Positions 24,751 through 37,714 of a DNA stretch of 64,000 nucleotides are shown in pieces. The stretch comes from Hypericum androsaemum (Eukaryota > Streptophyta > Magnoliopsida > Malpighiales > Hypericaceae): positions 21,076,221-21,140,220 of the forward strand of contig OZ023181.1 of NCBI GenBank assembly GCA_963995505.1, in the 5' to 3' direction. A model generated the notes under the pieces. The model made no database searches and was not told where the DNA came from. It saw only the letters and a program-made list of their open reading frames with translations. Each line of letters opens with the position of its first letter. The first letter of the stretch is position 1. Made by a program: the position numbers and the translations under genes.

Positions 24751-25577
24751 GGAAAAAGTCCACTTTAGTACTATGTGGTATCGCCCAAAATTACTTTAGT
24801 ACCCTGTGGTAAAAAATTGATCAATCGAGTTATACTTATTCTAATAAACATCAAAAGGTCCTCGGGCAGCTGCCCGGACCTGCCCGGACCTACCCGAACC
24901 CTGCCCGAACTACGTGGCCAGCCACATCACCAAATTGTGATGACGTGGCGCCACGTGGACATCCATCACCTTCCCTCCTCCTCCTCCTCCGCGTCCTCCT
25001 TCTCCTCTCCGCGTCCTCCTCCTCCTCCGCCTCCTCCTCCTCCTCCTCCTCTACCTCCTCCTCGTCCTCCTCCTCCTCCTCCGCGTCCTCCTCCTCCTCT
25101 CCGCTTCCTCCTCCGCCTCCTCCTCCTCCTCCTCCTCTACCTCCTCCTCCTCCTCGTCCTCCTCCTCGTCCTCCTCCTCCTCCGCGTCCTCATCCTCCTC
25201 CTCCGCGTCCTCCTCCTCCTCCTCCGCATCCTCCTCCTCCTCCACCTCTCCGCGTCCTCCTCCTCTGCGTCCTCCTCCTCCTCCTCCTCTCCGTGTCCTC
25301 CTCCTCCTCCTCCCCGCGTCCTCCTCCTCTCCACGTGGTGCCACGTCATCAAAATTTGGTGACGTGGCTGTCTGAACCTACCCGAACCCTGCCTGAACTA
25401 CGTGGCTGGCCACGTAGTTCGGACAGGGTTCGGGTAGGTTCGAACAGGTCCGGGCAGCTGCCCAAGGACCTTTTTGATGTTAATTGGAATAAGTATGACT
25501 CGATTGATCGATTTTTTACCACAGGGTACTAAAGTAATTTTGGGCGATATCACATGGTACTAAAGTAGACTTTTCCC
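24751..25577. mobile_element. MULE-like element, copy 1, 9-bp TSD
   Basis: Flanked by AAACCAAAA on both sides (24,742-24,750 and 25,578-25,586); a 9-bp TSD is the Mutator signature. TIRs are long (well over 100 bp): GGAAAAAGTCCACTTTAG...CTGTGGTAAAAAATTGATC at the left, with its reverse at the right. The core (24,970-25,335) is an irregular CTCCTC/CGTCCTC repeat. The Pro/Ser/Leu- and Glu/Arg-rich frames there come from the repeat and are not genes. A shorter relative sits at 34,606-35,236. Confidence 0.9.
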
Positions 25578-25599
25578 AAACCAAAACACACCTAGAACA

Positions 25600-27965
25600 G
25601 TAGTCCTACCCACCTAGCATGGAAATCTACACTCCTGGATACATCCATTCAATCTGTAATACTCCCCTTGTATTTGCATTTATTGGCCTCATCAAAACCT
25701 AATCCAGGATACCCGTCCTAACCGAGAAAAAATTGAAGAAGAAAAAAAATACACATCGATAACACTGCTAAAACACGAGTATCATGTATCGACCCCTTAT
25801 ACACCTCAATCTCATAATAGCTCAAAATTCTCCTGCTCACCATTAGCCCACCCCCTTCCTAGAGCAACTAGATCAAAAGCACCTGAGAGAGAAGCGGGTA
25901 TCGAATTGAAAGACCAATACCTCACCCCTGCCTCCATCCATATCTTTGTCAATCTGTTTGTCACCTCATTCGCCTATCGAAAATCAAACATGAATCAGTG
26001 TGCAAGCAAGCCTCGAGCCGCCCCATTGCAGTCCTCAAGCACCACCGCTAAGTCACTTCTATCAAACAAAGTTTTGTTTAGAGCCTGCACCATAAGTAAA
26101 TAATCTGTCTCAAAAATTACATGCGAGAAACCTTTCGACATCGCTAGCTCCACCTCAGTCAACATCCCAACCGCCTCCAAGAACGTTGGATGCAACATAC
26201 GAGGCACCCTCCGAACCATACACAAGTACCCCACCATAGCCCCTCACTACCACCCTAGCCTGACAACTTACATCTGGTCCAACTTTTGCATCTGTATTAA
26301 TCTTAAGCCATCCTATCTCTAGAGCCATGCAACCCGCCCACCAAGCCTTTCTGGACGTCGGAGCCCTCTGAGAGGCCAATAAGAAGTCCTACCAAAGTTT
26401 CACTGCCTCGCCCATCACTTTCGCGGCCTTCGCCAGCGTCTCACTTGCAAAAATCACATTGTTGCACATCTTCCAAATTTCCCACAGTAACGCTGCCCTC
26501 CGTCCCCTCTCATTTTCCTCCTCCGTCCGCCATAACTGCATACAAGTTCCAGCTAAGTCATTCACCACCACATCAATTGACACCACTCCCACCTTATGCC
26601 ACAATTCCACCATCACCGCACAGGAAAAGAAGATATGCAAAGTTGTTTCTGAAGACTTCTCGCAAAAAGGACGGAGATCAAACACCTTCACACCTCTCCT
26701 ACTCAGCGTAGACAGCAGTGGAAGATAATCATCCAACGTCCTCCATAGGAATGACCTGATCTGCGGGGGATACACCAAGCTCCAAACTAACTTCCATACC
26801 TCCCTACACAACCCAATAAACCCAGCCAACTTGAAAGTCTCCTACTAACCCATAAAGTCACATAATAGCCACTTAGTACTGTGTATAGGCCACCCCTCGT
26901 ATGTCTCCACCTGACCAATCCACATGTCACCTCATACTCGAGTAGATGGAGCTAGATGGAGCTAATAAGCTTGGTATCCTCCTCCGTAAAAAATGCATTC
27001 AACAGGTCCTCATTCCATTCAATGCCCTTTTCCATCAGCAAGTCTGCCACCACTCTCAGACTGTCTGCCCACTGGTACATGTACCACGGGGAACCCGCCT
27101 CAGACCTCGCCAACCATCGATCCTCCTATATTATGATCATCTCCCTGTTCCCCACACGTCACTCCAGATTCAGCAACAATACTGACAAACCATCCATAAT
27201 ACTCCTCCATGCATAGCTAGGCTTATAACCAAAAGATGCCTCCAATATTCTGCACCTAGGGAAATATCGGGCTTACAATACCCTTGCTACCAAAGAAGTT
27301 AGATTACACATTAGCCTCCAAGCTTGTTTCGCTAATAGAGACCAATTATAGTTAACCAACCTCCTAAAACCAAGCCCCTATCTGCCTTTGACCTGAACAT
27401 CTGAAGCTAACTAATCCAATGCATCTTCCTGGAATCACTCGTAGCACCCTAATAGAATCCACACAACTTTTTCATCAAGGTCTTCCTATCAGCTCGCGTC
27501 AGAAACCTCTCCTTCCATGTTCCATCTTGGCCCTCACTCTGTCCTCAATCAACCCGAACATCTCCTTTTTCGATCTTCCGATCGTTGTTGGGATTCCCAA
27601 GTAAGTGTCCACTACTGCAATAAGCTGAATACCTAACACAACACACAATCTCTCTGTATCCCCTTCAGAAACATTGCGGCTGGACATGATGCTACTTTTT
27701 GGAGGTTCACCTTCTGTCCAGACGCCTTCTCATAAGTAGATAGAATATCAGCAATGCATCGAAAGTCAGTCTGCATAGCCCTGGCAAACAACAAAGAATT
27801 GTCATAAAAATAAGGGGAGCCTCCCGAGCGACTCGAATGCCATGCAATATTCGTCCCTCCTCCGCCTTCTTAAGCAGCACTGCCAACCCCTCCACACATA
27901 TGAGAAATAGATACGGCCACAACGGATCTCCGTGCCTCAATCCATGCCCCGAGGAGAAAAACTCA
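25600..27965 (-). mobile_element. Decayed LINE (non-LTR retrotransposon), 5'-truncated
   Basis: Minus-strand pieces in the order of a plant LINE ORF2: reverse transcriptase end (27,940-27,707, RHGDPLWPYLFLICVEGL), a following RT/thumb piece (27,687-27,499, TYLGIPTTIGRSKKEMF), a YAWRSI-type piece near 27.2 kb, a zf-RVT zinc-binding domain (26,829-26,389, IRSFLWRTLDDYLPL then CEKSSETTLHIFFSC), and an RNase H-like domain (26,379-25,995, WLKINTDA then EAVGMLTEVELAMSKG, VIFETDYLLMVQAL). Frames change several times, so it is inactive. No clear poly(A) tail or TSD was found. Confidence 0.8.
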
Positions 27966-28120
27966 CCCAGAAAAAATGTAAAATCTTTGTTATCAAAGTG
28001 ATAACATATTAGAATTCAGTTAAAATAACTAGCTTCATATTTTACTAAGTAGTAAGTATTAACTATGATCCGACTAAATATATACATATTAAAAAAATCC
28101 ATGTTTCACTTTTGACCAAT

Positions 28121-28715
28121 GTTTTAAAAACTACGGTTTGACAGGTTGGATCGTTACCCGGAATCAAATCCGTGTCGAGTTTTGCCTAAAACCCAGCTAG
28201 CGGTTCGACTGGTCAAAATTCAGTCGGACCACCCGGTCGTGTGTACTTTCAGGTGACCCGGTTTGCCCGGATCCAAAAAATTAATGTTTATTATTTTTAT
28301 TTTATCAGATTTAATTTAGAAATAAAATATCTATTTCCAAGTTCGGAGTGTGTACATCACTTTTTGATAATAACAAACTTATTTTTTAACAATTCTTGAT
28401 AATATATTAACTATGTCAAACGAATTGGACTAATATGTGAAACAAAAAATATGTATAATAATCTTCTTTTACTTTTATACTTGTTAAATAGATGTTCGAA
28501 GACTTTGTTTGGGATAAATTGTATAACAAAGTTGTTAAATATTTGAACTTATTTAATATTTTATTATTTTGTATGCTAAATTAAATTTATTAAACCATAT
28601 TTTATAATATTAATATAAAAATATAAGTACCGATTTGACCAATAGCTTAACCAGTTAGACCGGATGAACAAAAATTTTTAAAGATTCTGGGTCGCCTTCC
28701 GAGTCAGTTTTAAAA
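28121..28715. repeat. TIR-type repeat with GTTTTAAAA ends
   Basis: Starts with GTTTTAAAAACTACGGTTTG and ends with GAGTCAGTTTTAAAAATATT. The inner parts contain inverted, CGG/CCGG-rich 'TGACCGGTT'-like words. A relative is at 46,681-47,035, and both are followed by the same unique block (28,742 onward and 47,133 onward), so the two loci share a larger duplicated segment. Confidence 0.5.
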
Positions 28716-28741
28716 ATATTACTCGGCGAAAGGCTTTAAAG

Positions 28742-29800
28742 GGCCGGGACCGATAGACCATTCTACTCCAAATTGTGACTTGGTGTCTCAATTTGGATTA
28801 GAATGGAACTTTATATTTTAATGGCACGTGACTAAAAATAGATATCACGAATCCAATAAATTATATTTCCGAAAAATACTTCCAAACAAATGAAATTAAT
28901 AGCGCACTTTTAAACCACTGGTAACGAAGAAAAGGTCAGATCTAGACCAAAATTAATAATATTGTGCACTCGACTACAATTAATGAACTCAATTTTATAG
29001 TGTTTTTGCATCTAGAGGTTAGAATAGTGGGGCAGATTTGGTGAGGACTAGATTAATTTTTACCCATGGAGATTAAAACAAATTAATATCACAGTCACAT
29101 GTAAACTAATATCACTATACATGCAAATCAATATCAATTCACATACAAATTACTATCAGTTCATTTACAAACCACCCAATATCACATCAATATCGCTACA
29201 CCTGCAAACCAATATCACTTCTCATGCAAACTATTATCACCTGATAGGTTATTGACCATCGAATTTAAAAATATTTTTTTACAATCGAATCTGATAACTC
29301 AAAATTTAGTCTCCACTTGAAGACAACTTTTCTATAATCCCCACTCAATTCGGTCTCGAGAATAGTTAACATTTAACAACAGCTGGCCGGGAGCTTCCCG
29401 AAGTAAAGGCTTCAGTATTCAATTCCTTTTGGACATCTGTGATCTCCCTTGTAAATGTTTTTTATGTTCCCGATATCTATTATTCGAGTTATTAGAAATA
29501 CAACATTATTTTTTAAATAAAAATACAACATTATTTAGTACTTATTAAAAGAAATTCGCCAGCATTGAATGATAAGCTTAATGAACTATATATTTTTTTG
29601 GCAAGTAAATTTTCATTTGGAAATTTTTTTGGTACAAAATTGAAACCCAAGTAGGACAAAAAATAGTATAGAATTACAAGCTTAATGAACTACATGATTC
29701 GACGATCATCTAAACTCGGACAGAAACTTGGTGTTTTTATTTTTTGTTAAGTAAGAAACTTCGTATTGGAAATAATAACTACCAAATTATTGTTGTTGAT
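28742..29800. repeat. Duplicated block E, copy 1 (partner 47,133-47,740)
   Basis: Matches 47,133-47,740 in the same orientation, with shared words such as ATAGATATCACGAATCCAAT, AATTAATAGCGCACTTTTA and ATTAATAATATTGTGCA. Similarity fades after about 29.6 kb. Copy 1 carries a 330-bp insertion missing from copy 2. Confidence 0.8.
29029..29358. mobile_element. 330-bp insertion with 8-bp TSD AGAATAGT (MITE-like)
   Basis: AGAATAGT flanks the insert (29,021-29,028 and 29,359-29,366), while the duplicate block at about 47.4 kb has AGAATAGT once and no insert. This is a clean filled/empty site pair. Inside (29,085-29,240) are about seven imperfect copies of a roughly 22-bp word of the type CAAACCAATATCACT. 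TIRs are weak; the 8-bp TSD suggests hAT. Confidence 0.75.
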
Positions 29801-30173
29801 TATACTTCTCCCCCGCCAGCGATTCTATGGATCCTCTTGAAGGCGATGGCCGATGATAGAAAGTGGTCATTTTGTCGGTAAATCATTATGCTCTTTCTAT
29901 TAATTAATTCTTTTTTTACAGGATTTGACGACCAATGTACTCCCAAAAATCAAGTAAAAAAGCTGATATGCCTTTTGACTTTGGACGGAAAATTAATATG
30001 GGACAGACTACCTTTTTCGTGCAATAATTGATTATACACCTTCTTATTCAATTTTGGATTAATTTGCTCTTGAGGTAGAATGATTTTTTATAGGTAAGTA
30101 ACTAAAAAAAATGGAACGTTATTCCTAAAATTTCGAGATAAATTAAATCGGGTTCACATAACATGATGGAACG

Positions 30174-30776
30174 TGTTGGTTTTAACATGTAATTAACAAG
30201 TAATTATATATTAAACTTGATTAATTAATAAACTAATTCGTTAATAATAAATCACTTACTTGTTGAAGCAAGAGGTCCACAGGTTCGGGTCGACTATGTC
30301 TTCGTGCCAGTCAAATTACGATCACGTTATAACAGATTCGTAATTGATTTTCACGAGATTTCCTCTATTGAAAATCTGATCAAAACTCAGGGACTATTAC
30401 AAAGTTTTGCCTTTCTTTTGAGTGGTTGTAGGGAGAATTACGTTTTGGTTCAGCCGGACGTGGCACGCATGGCTGCCACGTGGCACTTCGGGACTGCATG
30501 TCCACCATGTGGTATGCCACGTGACAAATCTACCCATAGCTTTGCCACGTGGCAATACGACAGCGTACCACGTGGGCTGCCAACTCTGGCGGCAACTACG
30601 TCAGTACCACGTCACGTCGACGTGGCGCCGTCTGGTTGGGCCACGCAGCCCGTGTGGTGGCTAACGTGACCCCGGGCCGGTCAACGTGGGTTGACCGGCC
30701 TGTTTAGCCCAACAATTGGGCCTGGGCCCAATCAGGTACAATAATAATTGACTGATTGGGCCTAACAGGTCCAACA
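30174..30776 (-). repeat. 3' LTR of the copia element
   Basis: 603 bp. On the minus strand it begins TGTTGGACCTGTTAGG and ends AAACCAACA. It contains four CACGTG G-boxes at 30,477, 30,518, 30,546 and 30,569. Confidence 0.92.
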
Positions 30777-31700
30777 TCTCCCACTCAATTATTATTGACC
30801 TTGAACAACAGCTATCAGATTTCTTTAAAGGATTTCGTGCGACCAGCAGACGTCGAGTGTGTTAAGCCAAATTCAAAAGTACGGACACTCAGGCTACTTG
30901 AATAGTAGCATCTCTTTAAAGGATAATGCATGCTATGACCCCAGGACTCATGTCAGATTCCATTGTTCACATTTGTGATTTCAAACAATTATATTCGATT
31001 TCACTATTGTACTTTTCAATACAATTGGTACACCTGAACCATGAAACTCAGAATGTGATGAACAAAGTTCCTTCTCCCTTAACTATATTCTTTTCATAAT
31101 GATACAACCTACTTTTCTAGTCATCCCTGCTAGGTCGAATCGCTATGCCATAACATTTTTGTGAACTTTTCAAGCTAGCAGCACTAGACCATACTTCCAG
31201 AATACGTTTAGGATCTTATGGGTAGGTTTTGGAAATCACAATTCTCGAAAATTGGTCTCATACCAGGGATTGTGAAATCACTCAACATTTTTATCCCATC
31301 TAGTGGTCGATTAGCACACATGATACTGATCACGTGTTACGGTGTACATTCCTTTTTAAAGAAACACATGTCATTTAACACCATACTAGAGTATCAGCCT
31401 TAGCTTAACTCTGGACTAATATGACAGACGGTATGATAAGTTCTACTTATATCTTATCATATGGATTGTCGAAAATCTAAATGCAGTAACTTATTCCTGC
31501 ATCCCATAAGGAAACTTGCTCTTGAGCAAGACGGCATTTCGTCATAGAACATGCACTTATGAATGTCCAATAACTGCCTCATCTCATCTAGGAATTAACT
31601 TCTCGACTCCCACTGAGGTAAACACCCGTGTGAGTGGGCTACTTCTCTGTCCGACATGTTTTATAAATAACTCATATTGCCAAAAAAAACTTATATTCTA
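30777..31700 (-). other. Non-coding 3' internal region and PPT of the copia element
   Basis: Lies between the end of the RNase H frame and the 3' LTR. The polypurine tract touches the LTR. I see no additional ORF. Confidence 0.6.
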
Positions 31701-31710
31701 ACTAATTGGA

Positions 31711-34700
31711 TTACAAATAAAATAGTCGTAAATCCAGTGACTTAACATATTTCTCGAACACTTCTCGAGGTAATACTTTAGTCATCGGATCTGCAACTAT
31801 ATCTTGTGTAGATATGTGTTTCATACACAGTTCTTTATATTTTACTAAACTTCTAACAAAGTAAAATTTAATATATATATGCTTAGCGCTGCTATGGAAT
31901 CTAAGATCCTTAGCATAAGCTATAGCTGCCTGGTTGTCGCAGAATAGACTCACGGGCTCCGTTGAGTTGATCAGGGAAATATGACTTAAGAATCTCTTCA
32001 ACCATACCGCTTCTTGTACATCATGAGCTGAAACTACATATTCTGCTTCCATTGTTGACAAGGATACACAGGTTTGCTTCTTACTCCTCCATGATATAAC
32101 ACCCCCGCCCAACAAAAAAATAAATCCAGATGTAGACTTTTTCTTGTCCACGTCGTCTCCCTAATCAGTATCAGTGTAGCCACTCAGTATCAGGTCATGC
32201 CCTTGATAGCACAAGGAGTATTCTGCAGTAGTGTTCAAATATTTCAAGATTCCATTGACAGCCTTCCAGCGAGTACTGCCTGGATTAGACTGATATCTGC
32301 TTGCTATCCTAACAACATAGCAAATATCAGGTCTGGTATACAACATTGCGTACATCAGACATCCAACTGCATTGGCGTAAGAAATCTTCTCTATGTTCCC
32401 ACGTTGTTTAGCTATTTTTGGACACATGTCCTTACACAAATTATGACCTTTAATCAATGAGACATACTTTGGGTTACTGTGATCACATTTAAAAAGTTCT
32501 ACTATTTTGCGAATATATGTCTCTTGTGAAAGAGACACTATCTTTTTCGAACAATTTCTCGAAATCTTAACTCCAAATATGTAATCCGCTTCACCCATGT
32601 CTTTCATTTCAAAGTTAGAAGATAACCAATCTTTGATTTTGACAAGAAATTCCATGTTATTTCCAGCTAAAAGTATGTCATCAACATACAAATGATGATG
32701 CCAAACTTTTTTTCTGATTGCTTAACATACACGCAGTGATCTTCATCTATCATTATAAAATCATGCGCTATGATCGTATTATGAAAATAAATATACCACT
32801 GTCTAGACGACTGCTTAAGGCCATAAATTGATCTATTCAATTTGTAAACTTTGTGTTTGCAGCCTTTTTGAATGTAGCCCTCAAGCTGAATCATGTAGAT
32901 TTCTTCATCCAATTCTCCATGGAGAAAAACAGTCTTTACATCTATTTGATGTAATTCTAGATTCATGTTAGCAACCATAGCTAAAATGATCATAATTGAT
33001 GTAAATCTAATAACAGGTACAAAAGTCTCCTCATAGTCTATCCCAGCCTGTTGTTTGAACCCTTGGGCAACCAAATGCGCTTTGTATCTTTCGATACTGC
33101 TATCTGTATTACGCTTAATTTTGAGAATCTACTTATTCTCAATTGCCCTACATCCCCTAGGTAGGTGGACCAGACTCTAAACATGGTTTTTGATGATGGA
33201 AGATATTTCTTCCTCTAATGTATTTATCCATTCAGTTCATTTTGGAGATGACAAAGCTCCGATACATTCTTTGGCTCATCTTCATCCTGCAGGATGGCCA
33301 TAAGAATTTCACTTGGACCACCAAACTTCTTTAGTGATACCAAGAACGTATTAGCTTCGCCTTCGATGTCAAATTATCAGCGTGGTATGCTAGTTCTGCT
33401 AGACCTACAGCATTCTTAGTTTTGATAAACATCTCTCATATATTCATCATATCCAGGAATTGTACTCCCACTGGGTGAAAATACCGTACTCTCACTGGAA
33501 TAAAGAATTACTTTCCTTTCAGGACTTAGATCACGACCTTTCGAATCATTTTGAGTTGAAAAATCTCTATCTTGCTCCTCAATTCTCCCACTCGGAAGAA
33601 GTGATCCAGATAATTTTGGTTCATCTGTCTCATAAAGGGTAAGGTCATTACTAACCTCCCCAAACTTTGGAAATTTATTTTCCAAAAATGTGGCATCGCG
33701 TGATTCAAATTCTGTTACATGTCCATCGTCTAGTTCACCCATGAACACGTACCATTTAGATACCTCTAGGTGCCTTATAAAGATACTTTTTCTACCTCTC
33801 GGTCCTACTTTACTGAAAGTACTTGAGGTAGAATGAACATAAGACGTACACCCCCATGGCTTAAATCGGGCTTCCGATCTATCCACATTTTATAAGGAGT
33901 GGTTGTCACAGTCTTGGAGGGGACACGGTTTAGAACGTATGTGGCAGTCAGGAGTGTATCTCCGTAGAATGATATAGGCAAATTTGCCTCTGCCATCATC
34001 GATCTAACCATGTCAAGAAGAGTTCTATTTCTTCTTTCAGCAACCCTATTTTGCTGGGGTGTATAGGGAATGGACAACTGATGTTCAATCCCTTTTTCAA
34101 TGCATAGAGCTTTGAACTTATCTGAAAGATATTCACGGCCACGATCAGTTCGTAAGACCTTTATCTTTCTATCCTTCTGACTCTCAACAAAACACATGTA
34201 CGTCATGAAGCAGTTTAAGGCTTCAGAATTGTGAGAAATCAGGTATATCAGACTATATCTAGTATAGTCCTTAATGAAGGTGATGAAGTTATATGCTCCA
34301 TGCCTTGCTCTCACGTTCATTGGACCACAGATGTCAGAATGGACTAATTATAGTAAAAATTTGGCTCTAATCCCAGTACCGAAAGGTTTCCTTGTGTTTT
34401 TCTCTTCTAGACATGATACGCATTTGGGTAATATAGATTTCTCTATATTTTTTGGTAGTCCTGTCTTAGCTAGACAGTTTAAACGATCTTGACCGATATG
34501 GCATAGTCTAGAATGCCATAGTTTAATATCATCTTCCGATGAGTTTGAACTAGTGACTAAAGAAAAACTTTCACAAGGATCAATATCCAGAATCAAAAAA
34601 TCTTTGGGAAAAGTCTACTTTAGTACCCTGTGGTATCCCCCAAAATCACTTTAGTACCATGTGGTAAAAAATTGATCAATCGAGTAATACTTATTCTAAT

Positions 34701-35559
34701 TAACATCAAAAAGGTCCTTGGGCAGCTGCCCAGACCTGCCCGAACCTACTCGAACCCTGCTCGAACTACTTGGCCAGCCATATCACTAAATTTTGATGAT
34801 GTAGCGCCACGTGGATATCCATCTCCTTCCCTCCTCCTCCTCCGCCTCTGCCACCTCCTCCTCCTCTCTGCCTCCTCCTCCTCCTCCTCCTCTGCGTCCT
34901 CCTTCACCTCTCTGCATCCTCCTCCTCCTCCTCCTTCGCCTCCTCCTCCTCCTCTCTGCATCCTCCTCCTCCTCCTCCTCCTCTCCGCGTCCTCCTCCTC
35001 CTCCTCCTCCCTACGTCCTCCTCCTCTCCACGTGGTGCCACATCATTAAAATTTGGTGACGTGGCTGGCCACGTAGTTCGGGCAAGGTTCAGGTAGGTTC
35101 GGACAGGTCTGGGCAGCTGCCCGAGGACCTTTTTGATGTTAATTAGAATAAGTATGACTCGATTGATCAGTTTTTTACCACAGGGTACTAAAGTGATTTT
35201 GGGCGATACCACAGGGTACTAAAGTAGACTTTTTCCAAAACCTTTTGATATATATCCAAAGCCAAAATAGGCATTATCCAAATATCACCTAACAGTGTCG
35301 TCCTTAAACGACAACTGAAAACTTAAAGACATTAAGGCCAAAACTGAGATCAGGTTCCTTCGAATGCCTGGAGCAAATAATATGTCATGTAAAAGAAGGG
35401 CATGACCACCACAAAGGTACAATTTACAAGTGCCCAGGTCTTTCACATCTACGCACGAGTTGTTACCGACAAAAATAGTTTTTGCTCCAGCCGGCAACCG
35501 CCTGTATTCAACGAACGAACAACAGTCTCTAGCTACATGGTCTGTTGCTCCTGAATTAA
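31711..35559 (-). pseudogene. copia pol remnants: protease, integrase, RT, RNase H
   Basis: Minus-strand fragments in order: GAG-pre-integrase part (35,497-35,285, then 34,596-34,348 with LWHSRLCHIGQDRL and the CxxC of KCVSCLEEK), integrase core (34,320-33,805, VLRTDRGREY, YTPQQNRVAERRNRTLLDM), integrase C-terminal part (33,886-33,416), reverse transcriptase (33,074-32,161, IDVKTVFLHGELDEEIYM, then the catalytic YVDDILLAG) and RNase H (32,151-31,711, STMEAEYV, CDNQAAIAYAKD). The reverse transcriptase is split by a frameshift near 32,680 and a stop separates it from RNase H. The GAG-pre-integrase region is interrupted by the MULE copy. At 35,560 the frame (INSGATDHVARDC, the protease region) is cut by the solo LTR. 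Confidence 0.9.
34606..35236. mobile_element. MULE-like element, copy 2, nested in copia pol
   Basis: 631 bp, flanked by AAAATCTTT (34,597-34,605) and AAAACCTTT (35,237-35,245), a 9-bp TSD with one difference. Same long TIRs as 24,751-25,577 (GGGAAAAGTCTACTTTAG...) and a shorter CTCCTC core. It splits the GAG-pre-integrase frame of the copia element, so it inserted later. Confidence 0.9.
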
Positions 35560-37700
35560 TGTGATACCCTCACCCTTCAATCAAATTGGTTACAACAAAA
35601 TAAGGTTGGTTTTGGAAGGGTTTAGGCTTAGTCTGTCATTATTCGGTAAAATAGGCATAACTTCCTCATCCGGACTCCAAATTAGGTGATTCTAATTTGT
35701 GTGGATTCATAACATCTGGATCTATAACTATGTGTTTTTTGAGTTTTGTGATTTATGAAATAATCTGGCAGTAACAGAGCAATTAATCAAGGTGCTCGAA
35801 AATTGGTCTAATTTCATCGATAATGGGAAGTTATGTGAAAATAATTTGTTATGTGACTTTATTTGAATAAGGCTCCTTTTAGGGACTTATTAGAACATAT
35901 TAAGAAGTTTAGAAATGATTTTGAATGGCGGGAAAAGTCTAGGATCAAAAGAGAAATTCTGTTGCAAGTTGGCTAGGTGGCAAATGAAAAGTAGGATGAC
36001 TAAGCTACTTAGCATGCATATAAAAGAGAAAACCTTTTGGATCAGGTTTTAGGCACGAAACACTTGAACATTAGAAGAGAAAACAGAGGAGAAAGGAGTA
36101 GGAGAAAGGGGGAAAACGAAGGGAAAAGAAGGGAAAAGAAAAGGGGCCAGATTTTAACAACTTGGAAGAATAGGTAAGTAGTTTTGTAGGATCTTGCTTA
36201 ATTGGAGTAGAAATTATTTTACACCTTGAAGAAGCTAGTAGGTGAAGATTATAACAGATTAATATAGACCTAGATGAAGGAAGTTAAGGTAAGTTTTAGC
36301 TAGAATTTTTATGTATAGAAGTTGGAAGAGAAATTGATCATCGGGGGTGTAGTTTTGTGAATTTTAGCATAGGTTTTGGGGCTGCCTTGTGTAAATCCGA
36401 ATCTAAGAAAAGAACTAAAGTATTTTTATGTTACCTAGGATCTAATTACATGCTTAATAGGTTGGTAATGATCATGGTTTATGTTCTTTTGACTAGTTAA
36501 CCGATATTTTGAATCCGAGTGCCACGAGTTGTAAAACGAAGCACGGAGCTTCTCTTTGAATGGTTTGAGCAACCATTGTCTTGTAAGTGGATATTCTTTG
36601 TAACATGTGTTTAGTTAACTAGACGTGGGTGATATGTATAATTTGGTGTACTTTTGATTGGTTTAAAGTATGGTTATATGATTAGTTTTGGTTAATATGT
36701 GATTTGAAGATGTTTGTGGATTGTTTGTTTATTTGGGGCTATTTTGCCCAATTCGTGATATGGGACTCTTTTGGTATGAATTTGGATATGTGGTCAATAT
36801 GTATTACGTATATTTGGTATGTCATTTGTGAGATGGCGGATGATGTGGTCTACCCTTGACCAACCGGGGATGTTGGCATATGTGCATATATACTGAGGAT
36901 ACATTGGATATGTATATGATCTGATATTTGGCCGGCGGGGTTGGTTTCTGATGGCGCCTTTAAGATATGGTATCCTCGTGTCGGAGTGGGAGTGACACTA
37001 TCTAGACCTATCTGAAGTTCATCCAAATTGTGTTATATGTTCTGTGAAAGTCTATTTGAAGTTCTGATTACATGTGATACGTGAATTCTTTGATGACCTT
37101 GTCTGTGAAGTAGTCTTTTGTTGTCTTAGTTGTGTGTTAGTATTTGGTCAAGTTTGATGGGAACGACTGGTTGGTTAAATACATGTTACTTATAATATTT
37201 ACTTACTAAGTGTTTCAAAGCACTTATCCCTTACTTTAATCAACAGGCGAAGAGGTTTAAGCCGTGGTTTGCATCTGGAGAAACTTTTTCATCCGAGTTC
37301 AGCCCGTTGTCTTTCTTTCTCGGGCTACGTTCAAAGGTCTCCGGATGGTCTTTGTCTTTGTAATCTAGGTCGCTCCATTGTACATATTTGTTGGTCTTTG
37401 ACATATGATCTTAGATTAATGTTAATATATAATGTATGTGTAAATTATGTTTATGTTTTCAAAGGATGAATTTGATGATAAGACGTTGGAGATGTGTACT
37501 CCAACTTTTGAATTATGCCTACCAGGTTTTGGACATGATAATATGTTGTTTAAAGAAACAATGTTGTGAAAAAAAAATGTTTTGACTATTCTTATAATGA
37601 GACAGGTGAGTTATGTTTGAGGCTTGCTAGGTTATGATTTATTATATTAAGTTTGACATGATCTAGCGCCAGTCACCGACCACAAAATTGGGTCATGACA
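35560..37700. mobile_element. Large solo LTR (2.14 kb), probably Ty3/gypsy, nested in copia
   Basis: Begins TGTGATACCC and ends GGGTCATGACA. It is flanked by ATTAA on both sides (35,555-35,559 and 37,701-37,705). Removing the insert and one ATTAA restores the copia reading (VINSGATDH). There are no retroelement proteins inside, and the sequence near its end (AGCGCCAGTCACCGACC) resembles the ends of large plant gypsy LTRs. A full element collapsed to one LTR is the simplest reading. Confidence 0.82.
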
Positions 37701-37714
37701 ATTAATTACTCACA

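Noticed and set aside
24945..25532. Long Pro/Ser/Leu-rich and Glu/Arg-rich open frames on both strands
   Set aside because: They are translations of the CTCCTC array inside a MULE-like element; several frames on both strands are open for the same reason.
29085..29240. CRISPR-like spaced repeats
   Set aside because: The repeat words are degenerate, the spacers are not unique and the DNA is plant nuclear; it is the inside of a MITE-like insert.
34630..35059. Similar Pro/Ser-rich frames at 34.6-35.1 kb
   Set aside because: Same element family, second copy; no coding meaning.
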